From NCBI GenBank assembly GCA_003586115.2, contig QVOM02000103.1, positions 10,249,946-10,313,945 on the forward strand: DNA of 64,000 bases, in the 5' to 3' direction. This DNA comes from Salvator merianae (taxonomy: Eukaryota > Chordata > Lepidosauria > Squamata > Teiidae). Positions 20,945 through 32,271 of the stretch are shown here, piece after piece (position 1 is the stretch's first letter; every line of letters begins with the position of its first letter). Both the position numbers and the translations under genes were made by a program. A model generated the notes under the pieces. That model made no database searches. It was not told the origin of the DNA and saw only the letters and a list, made by a program, of their open reading frames with translations.

Positions 20945-22890
20945 GGGCGTGTTCTGACGTGGCATTTAATCAGTTTATAGTCTGTCTTCAGTTCCCATTG
21001 GCGGGACATGATTTTGCTTTCTGTAGTTGTTTGGGACTAAACTGTGGAAATCAGGACTATTTTGCATTCAAGTTAAGGGATTTCTCATCTTATTTCAGAT
21101 CATTAGCCCGTTTTACTTTGCAGTTTGAGAACATGCAAGTAGACTATATAGGAGGGACCATACTTTGGGGAGGGACCTGAAGAGGGAGGGCTCCCCAGTT
21201 CTTCCTATTCAATTACAGATTTTGTTGTGAGCACAAACAACAATTGTGAAAACATCACAATTGGGGTAAGAAGAGAGAACAGTACCTGGCATATATTGCC
21301 TGGTTTCCGCCATGTTGTCCTCTTTTACACCTTCAAACTGCTTGATTTTTTTTTTTTTACTGTTTGAATTTTTTAACAAAAGAGAAGACACAGTGGAAGC
21401 TATCCTTCCTTCATTTATCCTGGGCAACGCCCTGTTCTATAGTTGGCTGGGCTCCACAGTCCACTCTCAAAATGCATACCTCCTCCTTTCGCTCTCATCC
21501 CTGCAAGAAGGAAGAAACTATGTTTCCTCCATTTTCCTGCACAAGGGAAACTACATTCCCTTCCATTAAAAGAGATCTTTTAAGAACATTCCTTTTAAAC
21601 CAGAATTTTATTTACTAGGTATTGTAGAGGGCAACTCTGATAATGATAATCTTTTAATTCAAAACACAGTGGCTGCAGCTAGAATTGTCTGTGCACAGAA
21701 ATGGAAGGAGATAAAATACTGATAGTAGATGTTTGGTTGATTAAAATGATGGATTTGCAGAGATGGACAAATTGACTAAATTATTGAGAAACAAGACTGT
21801 GGATAAGTTTGTTAAAAACTGGAAACACTTTATTGACTTTCTACAAGAATTAGAGAATGAGCTTGTTATCACTGGATTTGAAGAATAAAGTTGAAAGACA
21901 ATAGGTTGAAAGAAGGGAAACCAGGAGGGGCTCAAAAGAAGAAAACTAGAAGAAGAAGAAGGGGGAAGCCAAAATGTCATGAATAAAGGTAACCTATATA
22001 AACACATCCATTTGGGAATAAAATATATTTTCTGTGTATTTCAAAATAAAATAAGATTACAAAAAAAGAGGACTTTTATGCAAAACCGGCACTCTGCAGC
22101 AGCTCTAGGGCAAACAGCACAGTACAGCTTCCTTCAAGAATGCTGGGGTGGTGGTGCATGCTGCTTAGTGTACGCCTCAGCTGCACTTGTTTGGGGGTGC
22201 AGTGCTTTTATCCCAACAAATAACCCACGTCACTATCAACTTTGCCATCTGCACCACACAACTACACCACACAACTACATAGTGGGACACATGCTCCTGT
22301 GGATGTCTTGAGGGGAGGGGAGGCAGAGTCCGTTTGCTGACCACAAACTTCACTGTCATAATAATGGAACCCACACACACATTCCTGGGCCTCTCCCCAC
22401 TTTTACGCTACTTTGAAATTGCACAGTTGCACAAAAGTGCAATTACAGAGGAACAGAAATTGCAATCTTCCTTTTAAGAAGCTTTACTGTGTGGTAGATG
22501 TGGAATTTAAGTTGCACTTGGGTGGATCCAGGCTGGAGGGGTAGAAGGAGCAGACGGCCAATGACCAGTAATGCTTTCAAGGGAATCCATGTTCTGATGC
22601 GGCAGCAGGGAAATACAGAGGGCAGAGTTTGACTTTCCCGCTCCTGTGAAGTCAAGATTTGAACATTGGGACTGCAACTAATCACAGACTGCACAGGGAG
22701 GGAAATTTGGTGAGAAGTGGAGACAGAAATGTATGGTTTCCCCATGCCAAGCACAGGAAAAATGAAGTGTCAGAACAAGCAAATCCAAATTGAGTTCATG
22801 TTATAATGCAAATGTGGGAACAACCAGAACACATACTCAATCCTCATTCTCCCCCAATACAGATTAAATTTAAGATGTGGGGCTACACCC
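20945..22890 (+). mobile_element. Family-A TIR element, interrupted by L1
   Basis: The 5' end 'gggcgtgttctgacgtggcatttaatcagtttatag' and the 3' end 'cagattaaatttaagatgtggggctacaccc' match the termini of the copies at 48893-50471 and 51444-52637. The two ends are imperfect inverted repeats ('ttccgacacggcattta' against 'gtccgacatcgtaaatt'). Shared interior landmarks include 'agagggagggctcccca' (21182), 'tggtttccgccatgttgtcctctttt' (21301) and 'gtttgggggtgcag' (22189). There is no coding capacity. An L1 fragment with target-site duplications sits inside at 21583-22063, so this copy is the older of the two. Confidence 0.65.
21583..22063 (+). mobile_element. 5'-truncated L1 with target-site duplication
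   Basis: It encodes AAARIVCAQKWKE (from about 21673) and, in another frame, 'VKNWKHFIDFLQELENELVI', the far C-terminus of L1 ORF2. It ends in an A-rich tail. It is flanked by 15-bp sites, AAAAGAGATCTTTTA (21568-21582) and AAAAGAGGACTTTTA (22064-22078), which differ at two positions. This is the signature of target-primed reverse transcription. Confidence 0.75.
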
Positions 22891-24816
22891 ATAGGTGAGA
22901 CTGCGCCCTTAGATGTCTTGACAAGGGAAGAAATGAGGACCAGAAAAGGTGCTCTTGCTATGTAATGGAGATGGAGCCATACCAGAAGTTGAAGAGACTA
23001 TGATAAGCAAAAGAATAAATGGATGAGCAAACAAATATGCAGTATTCTCCACGGCTGTTCTTAATATTTAAGTCTGCTCTTGAAGTTCCCTTCCAGGTAT
23101 TTGATCACAGGTAACAGCAGATTGGCAAGTAGCATTGAATTTCGCCCAAAGTGTGACATTTGAAAGATTTCAGAAAACAAACCAAAAAAAATCATCCTGC
23201 ATGAAGCAAGGATCTAAAGACACATTGAGAAATATATCCTGTTTTTAATTCTGGGGAACCCAGGGAGGAAATCCTCAAATAATACATGCATGCATGTCTC
23301 TATCTGGAGAAATTCTCTTGAAGCGGTCTTGTGGTTAATACAGAGCAGCAAGGGGAAGATCCTTGGTACTACTTCTCAACAGCCCAGAGAAATGGGAATA
23401 AAAGTAACAACTGGGAATGTTTCCAAACTACTCCTGGTCAACAGAAGCATTATCAGAAGCAACACCGTGTAATAGGAAATCTAGGCATTAGATAGGTACA
23501 CTGGCTTTCTGAAGAGCCATAGATAGAGGCTCTCTCCATATGGAGTCCAGATGGGGGCTGGATGGAGGTGTCTACCTTTGTGTTGTCTTGGAGGTGGGAG
23601 GATGGTGAGCAGATGCATCCTGAGGCAGAGCTCCACACTGCCCAGAACATCTGTGTGAGCAGAACTCTCTTCCCACTGATGAGATCCCAGGTAGACCTGC
23701 CTTTAGTGGGCTGGAAGTTGAGTTGCAGAGGATCTTGCAGCAAAAGGGTCCATACTGACTTTGCCAAGAGAAGCATTCTCAGATAGTTCTTGCCTCTTTC
23801 AGCAGTGGGAGAAGGAATCCAGTGTGTCTGGTCCACTGCCTATTATTGCCCTGCTCTGACCTCTGGCCAGCCAAAATAACGTATGTAGATGGTGACAGGA
23901 CACACTACGCCTGAGTAGCCTTCGATGGGGGCAGACTGGCTTTTACCAAAATGTGAGATGAAGCCTTTGTGTCAGGCACCTAGCTCCAGAGACCACACTT
24001 CACATACATGTTCATTGAGATGTTAATTAAAATACCTCTAGGTTACAGGTTTCAGGATTCCTTTCAAAAACAAGTTCTCACAACAACTTGTTACTTCAAC
24101 TGGTACTACCTGCACCTTCACATTGCTACTGGCAATTCCTCCTGGCCCTTCAAATCCACTATCCCACACGGGAAGCATCAAAACTCATTCAAGCCTTTAG
24201 CAGAACCAGGCGTTCCTGATATGCCAGCTGTCTCTGTGGCTACAGAGGAAAACGGATTTATGGTTTTTATAAGCTCCTACTGTCATGTTTGGAAGGAACT
24301 AGCAGGTTTTATTAGAAGCAATCTCCGCACTTTGTGTGTTGCCAAGTATTATTTTTCAAAAGAGGAACTCTAGACAATTCCTTCTCCCAGGTTTGTCAAG
24401 GTTGCATCTCCACATCTCTGTAGGTGCCCCTAGAACTGGAATAATTTCCCCCAGGAAAGAGTGTCCTGATTATTCCCCCTGGATACATGCCAAGCTCCAG
24501 TACTTAACATCTTCTGGCACTTGGTAAAAATGAATCATTGTAAGGCATTTTTTCAAAGCAGCATGGTTGCTTAATTTTGGTTCCTAAAGCAGAGGATTTA
24601 ACCCATGGATCCTGGCCCAGAAAAGTGATGCAACTAGGGATTGAATAAGTAGTGTACTGGCAACTATATAGAATGCTGAAGAGATTATTAAGTGCAGAAA
24701 TATTACGTACAGTGTTATAATTCCGACCCAAACAAGGGACTTGAAACAATCATAATCTGCTTTGTCTATTTACAGAGAAATTAACTCAAAGAAACAGCAG
24801 GTGAAAAGCAGACATT
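22891..24816. other. No gene identified
   Basis: About 1.9 kb without a recognised element. A 127-codon minus frame at 23453-23836 and a 121-codon plus frame at 24008-24373 are open, but neither shows a motif or family I know. The 23500-24000 part is GC-richer than its flanks and may be an old TIR element. Confidence 0.35.
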
Positions 24817-24835
24817 GATAAGTTCACACACGCCT

Positions 24836-25931
24836 AGTCTAAATTGGCTACAATAGGAATAATAAATACGAAGGATGTAATTATAGACAAAGGAGAAATA
24901 GAGAAATGAAATAAAAAAGAAATTTATAGAGTGGAACAATTATATGATGAGGGGGGGCAATCAGATAACAAGGGAGAAATTAACAGAAATATTAGGAGGT
25001 AATAAATGGTTACAAATCCAAGGGATAATTATTTATATAAATAAAACAGAAACTAAGAATGTGTTAAAAAATCAAATGACTCCCTTCAAGGAAAGAATTG
25101 AAAAGAGTCTCAAGGAAACAAGGGGACTAGGAGGAAGTATATATAATTTATTGAGAAGCCAAGGGGATAAAATTTCAGTTAACTTAAGAAATTTCTGGGA
25201 ATTTTATTTAAAAATAGATATAAAAGATATTGAGAGAGAGTTAAACAATATTCAAAAAATAAAACATAATAGGGTAAAAGAATTAAGGAAAAAAGTTATA
25301 TTTAAATGGTATAGGAATCTGTGTCAAATAGCCTGTATATTTAGAAATTCAAATTCAAATTGCCAGCATGGTTGCCCAACAAAAGGCAATGTTCTTTATA
25401 CATAGGTTCTGGGAAGGTGAAAAAGTTCAAGCATTTTGGAAAAAGATAGAAGAAATTAATAAAATATTGCAGAAGAATATTATATTAACAAAAGAATTAT
25501 GTATAGGGCATGTATTAAATGAAAATACCTTTAATGAAGAGGAGAAATTTATTCTGGATCAATTAATTTCAGCAGCGTTAGGAGCTTTGGTTTTTGGATG
25601 GAAGGATTCATAAAATGGACTATGCAAAATTGGTGTAAGTATATTATTGATCAAATGAAATTTCAAATAATAGATGAAATAAAATAAGAATATAATTTAC
25701 AAGGTAGAAGAAGAGAAATAAAAGAGAAATGGACAAGAGCGGAGGAATATTTGAAGACAAACCCAGAGTCTACAGACATGTCTCAGAAGTTTAAGAGAGT
25801 CTTCCAATGAATAATAAAAACTAGAATTCTGGCGTGAACTGAGGGACGGGGGGAAGGGTTATAAGATATGTATAATGAAAAAATAGATGTATATGCATTT
25901 TGTTTAAAATTAAATTAAATTAAAAAAAAAA
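24836..25931 (+). mobile_element. 5'-truncated L1 with 19-bp target-site duplication
   Basis: Frame 24944-25405 and then frame 25368-25613 together cover the L1 ORF2 C-terminus. They contain FKERIEKSL, FKWYRNLCQIACIFRNSNS (the 'WY.TP..L..M......CW' zinc-knuckle region) and FWEGEKVQAFWKKIEEI. A single frameshift near 25400 separates them. The ORF ends at 25613 and is followed by a 3' UTR of about 300 bp and an A-rich tail (25905-25931). Flanking duplications are GATAAGTTCACACACGCCT (24817-24835) and GATAAGTCCATACACACCT (25932-25950), with three differences. It is a moderately young, dead insertion. Confidence 0.9.
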
Positions 25932-26065
25932 GATAAGTCCATACACACCTTGTCAACCAGAGGTCCGCATTACAAAATGTGTTTATGGCATAAATGTGCT
26001 GCAAACTATGCCAGATGTTCATATTTAGTTGTGTGAAATTTGCATCATTCTCATTTACCTTAATA

Positions 26066-26622
26066 TGAAGGACATGGTAACACTTCATGTTTTTTGGAGA
26101 CAGAGGCCAGCTTAAGTCCTCAGAAATCAGATGCCAAATTGTGTTACTGGTTTTTCCAAGGATTGCCTGCCTAGAATGGGATTATCCTAAATTTAAATAA
26201 TCCTAGCTCTGAGTTCATTTCAGCAAGAAACAGACCCAACCAGGCTGCCTCCTGCTGCCCTCCATGCCCCCTGCTGCCACATCTGCAGCTACCTCCTGCC
26301 ACCCTCCCCCGATGTCCCTGATGCTCCTGCTGCCTCCCACCACCCCTCCGAAGCCCCCTGCCACTTTTCGCCACCCCCATCTCCTGATGTCCACTGCCAC
26401 AACCGTGGCTACAGCTGCCTCCTGCCTCTCGCCACCCCCGAGCTCCCCTGCCTCCCGCCACCCCCCTGGTGTCCCCGTTCCAACTTACCTAGTATCAGGA
26501 GGGTGTGGCTGCAGTGGTGGTGGTGGCACACTAAAGTGTGACCAGGCTGGAGGAGGCCCAAACGGCCTCACTCCCCTGTCAGTTCCAGGGACAGACCAAA
26601 ACATAAAAATGTGACCACAGCC
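26066..26622 (+). mobile_element. Family-D GC-rich TIR element
   Basis: The left end 'ggacatggtaacacttcatgtttt' and the right end 'aaacataaaaatgtgaccacagcc' are imperfect inverted repeats of about 24 bp. The shared landmark 'gggattatcctaaattt' (26178) recurs at 59757 and, inverted, at 61616. The interior 26250-26480 is a C-rich degenerate repeat of CTGCC/CCACC units that opens long spurious frames on both strands. Two more copies lie at 59648 and 60738. Confidence 0.6.
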
Positions 26623-26960
26623 AAAGCTGAAAAGCCCTGTTTGTGTAATCACCCCTATTGACAAGCTTTCTTTCTGACAGAAGTGATTGTGCAAAATAAG
26701 CTTTTCTGCAGTGGTTGTCAACAAGTGTGAACAGAACCTAGAAATGAGAAGCTGCTAATACCACTTTATTTATAATGAGCTACTGACTCTTGTATACACA
26801 CAAGAGGAAGTAAATAAATCTGAAAATAGATGCTTTGCTGAGAGCATATCAATAAAAATTAAAGAAGGGAGATATAATACCAATATATGAAAATATCCTA
26901 TAGACTCTGAAACCACAAAAGTTGGTTAACTGAGATCAGAGTCCTTTGCTAGTCTTTCAA
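26623..26960. other. No gene seen
   Basis: AT-rich DNA between the family-D element and the CpG-rich piece. No element is recognised. Confidence 0.4.
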
Positions 26961-26968
26961 AGAAGACG

Positions 26969-27239
26969 CTTTGACGCCCGGGGCTACTAGCCACTTTGAC
27001 GCCCGGGGCTAGGGGCGGGGCCAGCGAGCGCGCATGCGTGTGGGCGGGCCCAGCGAGCGCGCATGCCCCGCTCGTCGCCCCGCCCAGCGGCGGCCTCGCT
27101 CCTCGCCCCGGCCCGCCCGGCGGGGGTTGCGCTCGTCGCCCCAGCCCGCCCGGCGGGGGCCTTGCTCCTCGCCCCGGCCCGCCCGGCAGGGGCCTCGCTC
27201 CTCGCCCCGGCCCGCCCGGCAGCGGCCTCGCTCCTCGCC
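26969..27239 (-). mobile_element. CpG-rich hAT-family piece with 33-bp tandem units
   Basis: The sequence 'ctttgacgcccggggctactagcc' and 'ggctaggggcggggccagcgagcgcgcatgcg' is the reverse complement of the right part of the complete element at 50723-51261. It lacks the terminal 'cagtggcgtagcgag'. Downstream are about five units of 33 bp containing CTCCTCGCCCCGGCCCGCCC. The unit is a multiple of three, so all frames stay open and give meaningless Arg/Pro/Ala-rich ORFs. The piece is bounded by identical 8-mers AGAAGACG at 26961-26968 and 27240-27247. Confidence 0.7.
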
Positions 27240-27303
27240 AGAAGACGAATTCACTGTGTGTACTCTTCTATACGGATTACATTGACGATGTCCGACCGCA
27301 GCC
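27240..27303 (+). mobile_element. Terminal 64 bp of a family-A element
   Basis: 'agaagacgaattcac' and 'tacggattacattgacgatgtccgaccgcagcc' match the 3' terminus of the family-A copy ending at 52637 ('agaagacgaattcag...gatgtcggaccgcggcc'). Only the end is present and it abuts the CpG-rich hAT piece. The rest of the element is missing. Confidence 0.65.
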
Positions 27304-27309
27304 TTAGTC

Positions 27310-27935
27310 TCTTAGTGGTGTGTTGGAGAACCCCAGGATAATTGTGTCCTAGCCACTGTTGTCAATACAGTGGTAAACTCACCTTTAGATTACTGTAATG
27401 CACTCTGTGTTGGGCTGCCCTTGTACCTGCACCAGAAGCTGTGACTAGTGCAAAATGTGGCATCCAGGTGGGTGAGTCATGCAAATATCACACCTGTGCT
27501 TAATCTCTTGCACTGCTTACTGATTAGCTATCAGGTTAGGTTCAAGGTTTTATCTTTGGCATCTAAGGCCCTAAACAACTTGGGCCCAGCTTACTTTGCA
27601 GATCACCTCTCTCACTATAGTCATTAAGATCTTCAGAGCTGGTCTTGTTGCAGGCACTAGAAATTACTGAATGCTATTTTGTGACTACCCACAATAGGGC
27701 CTTCTCTAGAGTGGCACCCACCCACAGTTTCCACTCTGATATCCTTCTGGATTTCAGTAGGCAACTGAGAACCAACCTTTTACTCAGCCTTCCCAGAGTG
27801 AATGTCTTTTTCCATCCTCAATTTTAATAACGTTTTAGATAACTAATGGTTTTAACTGTTTTTATGATGGCTTGTAAACTGTTTTGAGATTATATTTTTA
27901 ATGGAACCAGGATATAAATATAAATAAATAAATAT
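27310..27935 (+). mobile_element. L2-like LINE 3' end
   Basis: Codons such as DYCNAL (27391, the L2 'DYCNAL..GLP' block), 'RFKVLSLASKALNNLGPAYF' in degenerate form (27540-27600) and 'NRAFSRVAPTHSF' (27690) follow the L2 ORF2 C-terminus. They run into a 3' UTR ending with a 'gatataaatataaataaataaata' tail. Stops are frequent, so it is dead. Confidence 0.75.
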
Positions 27936-29499
27936 ACAAATGAAATAAATGGTGGGAATTTTCATCTTCCCCCTTGTATGTTGTCAAACTCTACTAAGAA
28001 TGGAAGGTCTAATAAGTTCTTGCTTGCTGAAAATACCATGTTTTCATAGATGGGAAAAAAAAGAGCATCAGCTGTCATAGGCCAATTTTTTTTCAACAAG
28101 GAAGAACTGGCTGATGAAAACAGCTTATTCTTTCTGACTACGGTTTTTTTCTCTCCTCACTCATAAGGGCTCTTGGCTTTGGCCCTAAGCACAGATTTTG
28201 GCCTGTTTGCATGCTTTCCTACCCAAGCTTCCCACTATCATGAGCAAAAGTCCCTGAACTGGCATTCATTTTGCACAGTGACATGGCCCCAGCATGGCAT
28301 GATTTTGACTGTTGCTGGATGCTTTGCTGGGGTCAGTGGAATTCTTTTGCAGACTAACAATAATGTGCTTAGTCTACTAACTGCTTGAAACTTTTTAGCC
28401 TCTTTGTTTTGGGACAACAATAGTAGATACAGGAGCAGGTGCATGATCTGCTTCCAGACTGGATGCTTCATGTGAATTCCTGCATTCCTGCCATTCCTCA
28501 GACTTTGAACAGGTTTCAGTCTGTCCAATCAGTGTCCCGCTGATCGTTCATTCTGTTGGTCTGAACCAAAGAAGTCAGTTCAAAATCTATCTTCATCCAA
28601 AATGTATCATTTCTCATCTGTGCAGAAAGAACTAAAATAGAAGGCACTTCTGCAATGATCACAAAGCAGTGGGTCTGGAGTAAAAAGGAGGCAAAGAACA
28701 CTCTGCCTATGGGTGCTGGAGATAAGGGGGCTTTATAGGGTTGCTTCCCCTGATGGTATCTAGAGCAGGGGAATCATCTCCTAAACCAGGCAAGGAACTA
28801 CAGAAAAAACAGAGTGAGGCTGTCTTTTAGCCTATTTGTGGCCAGCACCAAGAGATCCCTATCCAGAACCAAGGAGAGATGCGGAACTTGATTTGAAGAG
28901 AGCCGAAAAAGCCTACTTTTCCAAGCTCTGTTCCTTTCTGAAACATGTGGTCACTTGACTAAACAATCCCAGTTCTGGGCCAACTGTGTGGGAGTGATGG
29001 CAGCTTGCCTTTCTGCAGAACAGGGCCAAGATTGTGGTATGAAATGGTTCCCTAGTACATTTGAACTTCATTGATTCCATCATTAGCATTCCTCAAATGA
29101 GAACACTAAGAGAATAATGCTAAGAATAGTCTGAGGACTTTTTCCCCTGTAGAAGAAAAGTGCCCTTCATAAAATTTCCTACTTCATGGGCATGTCAGAA
29201 GGGCATGTCTGATGACCACAAGAAGAGAGAAAGAAACTACACACCCTGAGGCGAGGAGGCCTGTGATGATTGCATCATCATCATCGTTAAACATTATTAA
29301 GAAAATAAACAGTGTTGTACAAATACAAATCAGAAATGCATAAAAGTAACCAATAAATTGTTCCAACAAAGGAAGACTACTAACTAACAGGGAAATTCAG
29401 GGTTAAGAATAGGCAAAAGAGTGTACTAGCGTACAGATAAGTGGGGAAACCAAGCAATTAGGCAGCAATTGAGAAGGGGTGGGAAGGGTTAGGGTGGAG
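27936..29499. other. No gene identified
   Basis: AT-rich DNA. The part near 29200-29400 may belong to the 3' flank or 3' UTR of the adjacent minus-strand L1, but I see no clear poly(T) marking its end. Short frames at 28173-28388 (+) and 28238-28528 (-) have no known motif. Confidence 0.4.
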
Positions 29500-31770
29500 G
29501 GCTGGAGAGCAGGATGCTGCTGCCATCAGAGTGGACCAGTGATCGTAGAATTGACATGATGCATCAAAAGCCTGCATCTTGGCCATCTGGGTAGAAATAA
29601 GATCATTAAGAACTAAGGTCTATACCTGCTGGATCCAACTTTCCAGAGAAAGTGATTTGGCAGCCTTCCAATATTGTGCAATCTCAGCCTTAGCAGCTAT
29701 CAGTAAAGATTTAATCAAAGCTCTATGATAAAGAGAGGCATGACGTTCCTGAAACAGAAACAGAAAGACCTGAGTAGGAGACAGAGACAAGTCAGAGTGA
29801 AGAACAGTGCAGAGTGTGGATTGGTCGGCATCCCAGAAATGGGCGACTGCAGGGCAGGACTGCCACATGTGGAGGTAGGAGCCGACCTCAGCACAGCCAT
29901 GCCAACATCTCGGAGAAAGAGAGTTAACTATATGATGCAATTTTAAGGGAGTGAAGTACCAGCGATACAACATTTTCAAGGACATTTCCCTTTCATTTTG
30001 GGATTTGAAAGCACTGAAAATACGATTGAGAATCTCATTCCATTCCTGGGTTGAAACAGAGGCTTGACAATCCGATTTCCACAATGACTTCCATCCTGCC
30101 AAAGGGCCAGATAGGTATTGCAAAGAACGGAATAAATGATAGAAGAAAAGCCTTTGCGATGTAGTCTCAAGCCTGTTTGTTAACAGAGATTCAAATGGGG
30201 TGAGGGCTCTATCTCCAAGACCAGTGTTCCTGGTCTTAAGGAGAAAGTTACGCAGGACCAGGGGCTCAAGCCAGGCATTAGGGGGACCCCAAGTAATTGC
30301 TTGATATTCCATGTGAGAGATAAGAAATCTTTATGCAAAAAATCACTAATGGTGGAGAAGCCAGCCCCATCTAGGGCAGACCAGGAACGTGAGGTAATAG
30401 AAGAAAGAAAACCAGGAAGAAAGCAGAGAGGAGACAAGGAGCCAGGATCCTTTGCCAAGACTTCCAGGTGAGTGGTGTACAGTGAAGAAAAGAGTTAGAA
30501 GAGATAGTAGAAGGAAGTGTAAGCTTAGTGGCGAGATAGGTCTTAGATAGGGAAGGATAAGAAGAAAGTTCAATTGGAATTTGGCATGAGTCAAAGTAGT
30601 GAGATAGTGAAGGGTAATCCCATCCTCCCTCTTGAGATGATTTCATAAGTAAAGTCCTGGAAAGCCACAGACGTTTGCCCAGGATGATGTACTTACCTAG
30701 CTTATGAGTCCACTTGGCTCGGAGACTGTGAGGGAGAAAAATAGGTAGAATTTGGAAAAGATAACGAAAACAGGGCATTATTCTCATCTTAACTGCAGCT
30801 GTGTGCCCTGCTAGGGAGAGATGTCATGTGGACCAGCATTTAGCAAGCTGTTTAAAGGCCTTAGCCCACACCAGAGCATAATCAAACTGGAGGGCCCATC
30901 GTAAATTTTTTTGGAAGCCAAATACCAAGATATTTGATTTTCTTAAGGGCTAGGGTCACACGGTAGTGGTGAAGTAGGGCTCGCTGTTGGGCCAGAGGGA
31001 CATTAGGAAAAAGAACTTTGGACTTGTCAGAGTTAACCCTGAGCCTTAAATGGAGGCCAAAGCTCTCTAGTTCTTTGCATCAGAGATGCCACGGTAAATT
31101 GAGGATTACTCGTGAGGATCATGAGCTTGTTAGCAAACAAATTAAATTCAGTCTGCAGGGGTCTGAAATCATATCCTATAAGTGCAGGATTAGATCTTAG
31201 GCAAGAGGAAAGCACCTCCATGGCCAGGGAAAAAGCAATAGGGAAAGAGGGCAACCTCTGCCTAGTTCCCCTGGCCAACTGGAATGGTGCAGATAGACTA
31301 TTATTAATATAAAGCTGAGCGTGAGATGATGCATAGATACAGCGAATAAAAGAAATAAACCGAAAACCCACGCATTCTAGGGTGGACAAAAGAAAGTGAT
31401 GGTTCACACTGTCAAAGGCCTTGTAAATGTCAAGGCAGATCAGGGTCAAAGGTTTACTGGGACACCTGGAATGAGAAATGGCATTAAGGGCAATGTATAT
31501 CGGATCTGCAATAGAGCAATTTGGCATGAAGCTGAACTCTTCTGTCCTTATAAAAGTATTAAACTGCTAAACCAAAGTGTTTGCTAGAATCTTAAAAACA
31601 ACATTAAGAAGGGAGATGGACCTGTAAGAGGTGGCTAATTCTTTCGGCTTAACTGGGCAAATTTTTTAATGGACAAGTCAGAGCCGAAGTTCTTGAGAGA
31701 GTTGGGAAAAGAGAAAAAAAGAATGAAACCATTGCAGACACCATTCCTTAAGTCTGTCCTTCCCCTCGGC
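29500..31770 (-). mobile_element. L1 LINE, 3' half of ORF2 (RT to C-terminus), dead
   Basis: This is the longest LINE remnant here. On the minus strand, from high to low coordinates, there are: the RT lead-in 'SISLLNVVFKILA' (about 31600-31640); YKAFDSVNHHFLL (31390-31420); 'IYASSHAQLYINNSLSAPF' (31265-31340); the catalytic block as FANKLMILT (about 31120-31145), where FADD is expected; 'MRIMPCFRYLFQILPIFLPH' (30725-30787); and an intact C-terminal frame 29620-30312 (230 codons) with MLYRWYFTP, SPRCWHGCAEVG and HMWQSCP, the L1 cysteine motif. Loss of both catalytic Asp residues and several frameshifts show that it is inactive. Confidence 0.9.
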
Positions 31771-32270
31771 ACATGGGCATTTTTCCTCTTTTCCAAATCA
31801 AGCATTTATTAAGCTCATAGACCCAAAACGTTTAAAAACAAGTTACAGAAAATATAATCAAGTAAAATCACAGTACAGGTCAGCATTTATGGCTAGGTTT
31901 GCACTTAGTTTACTGTTTGGGGCCATCTGCAGTTTGAATGCTAGAACAGTTCTGATTCAGTAGCACAAAAAGTGCAAATGGCTTGCCTGGATCACCACTG
32001 CAGAGTCCATAGCAGGTTCAGCCTTTGCATCCAGAGACTGCGAGAGGCTGCGCAGCCACAGGCGTGGCTCAACACACCATGCCCCCTCACCGCACAACAC
32101 CCGGAAGAGTGTGAAGGTGCCCTTCCCAGATTGTTCCCCAGGCCCCTGGAATGCCTGTGGAAAACTTCTAAGTTGTCCACAGCAGGAGTGGCCTGGGGAG
32201 GGCTCAGAAGACTTCCAGACTGCTGCAGTAGTGTCCAGGTACAAAAGTGGTGTTCCAGCTTGGAACGCAC
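31771..32270. other. GC-richer unclassified insertion-like stretch
   Basis: Between the L1 and the next LINE, about 31890-32265 is GC-richer and open on both strands (31957-32244 minus, 31972-32280 plus), as in the short TIR elements elsewhere. The start 'gctaggtttgcacttagttt' vaguely resembles the family-B end 'gggcctgtttgcactttg'. I could not define the termini. Confidence 0.3.
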
Positions 32271-32271
32271 C

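Noticed and set aside
26264..26614. Proline-rich 116-codon ORF suggesting a structural protein
   Set aside because: C-rich degenerate repeat inside a family-D TIR element. Similar ORFs appear in the other two copies in different frames.
27009..27341. Several 80-100 codon ORFs on both strands
   Set aside because: Same CpG-rich 33-bp array. They read through the junction into an unrelated transposon end.
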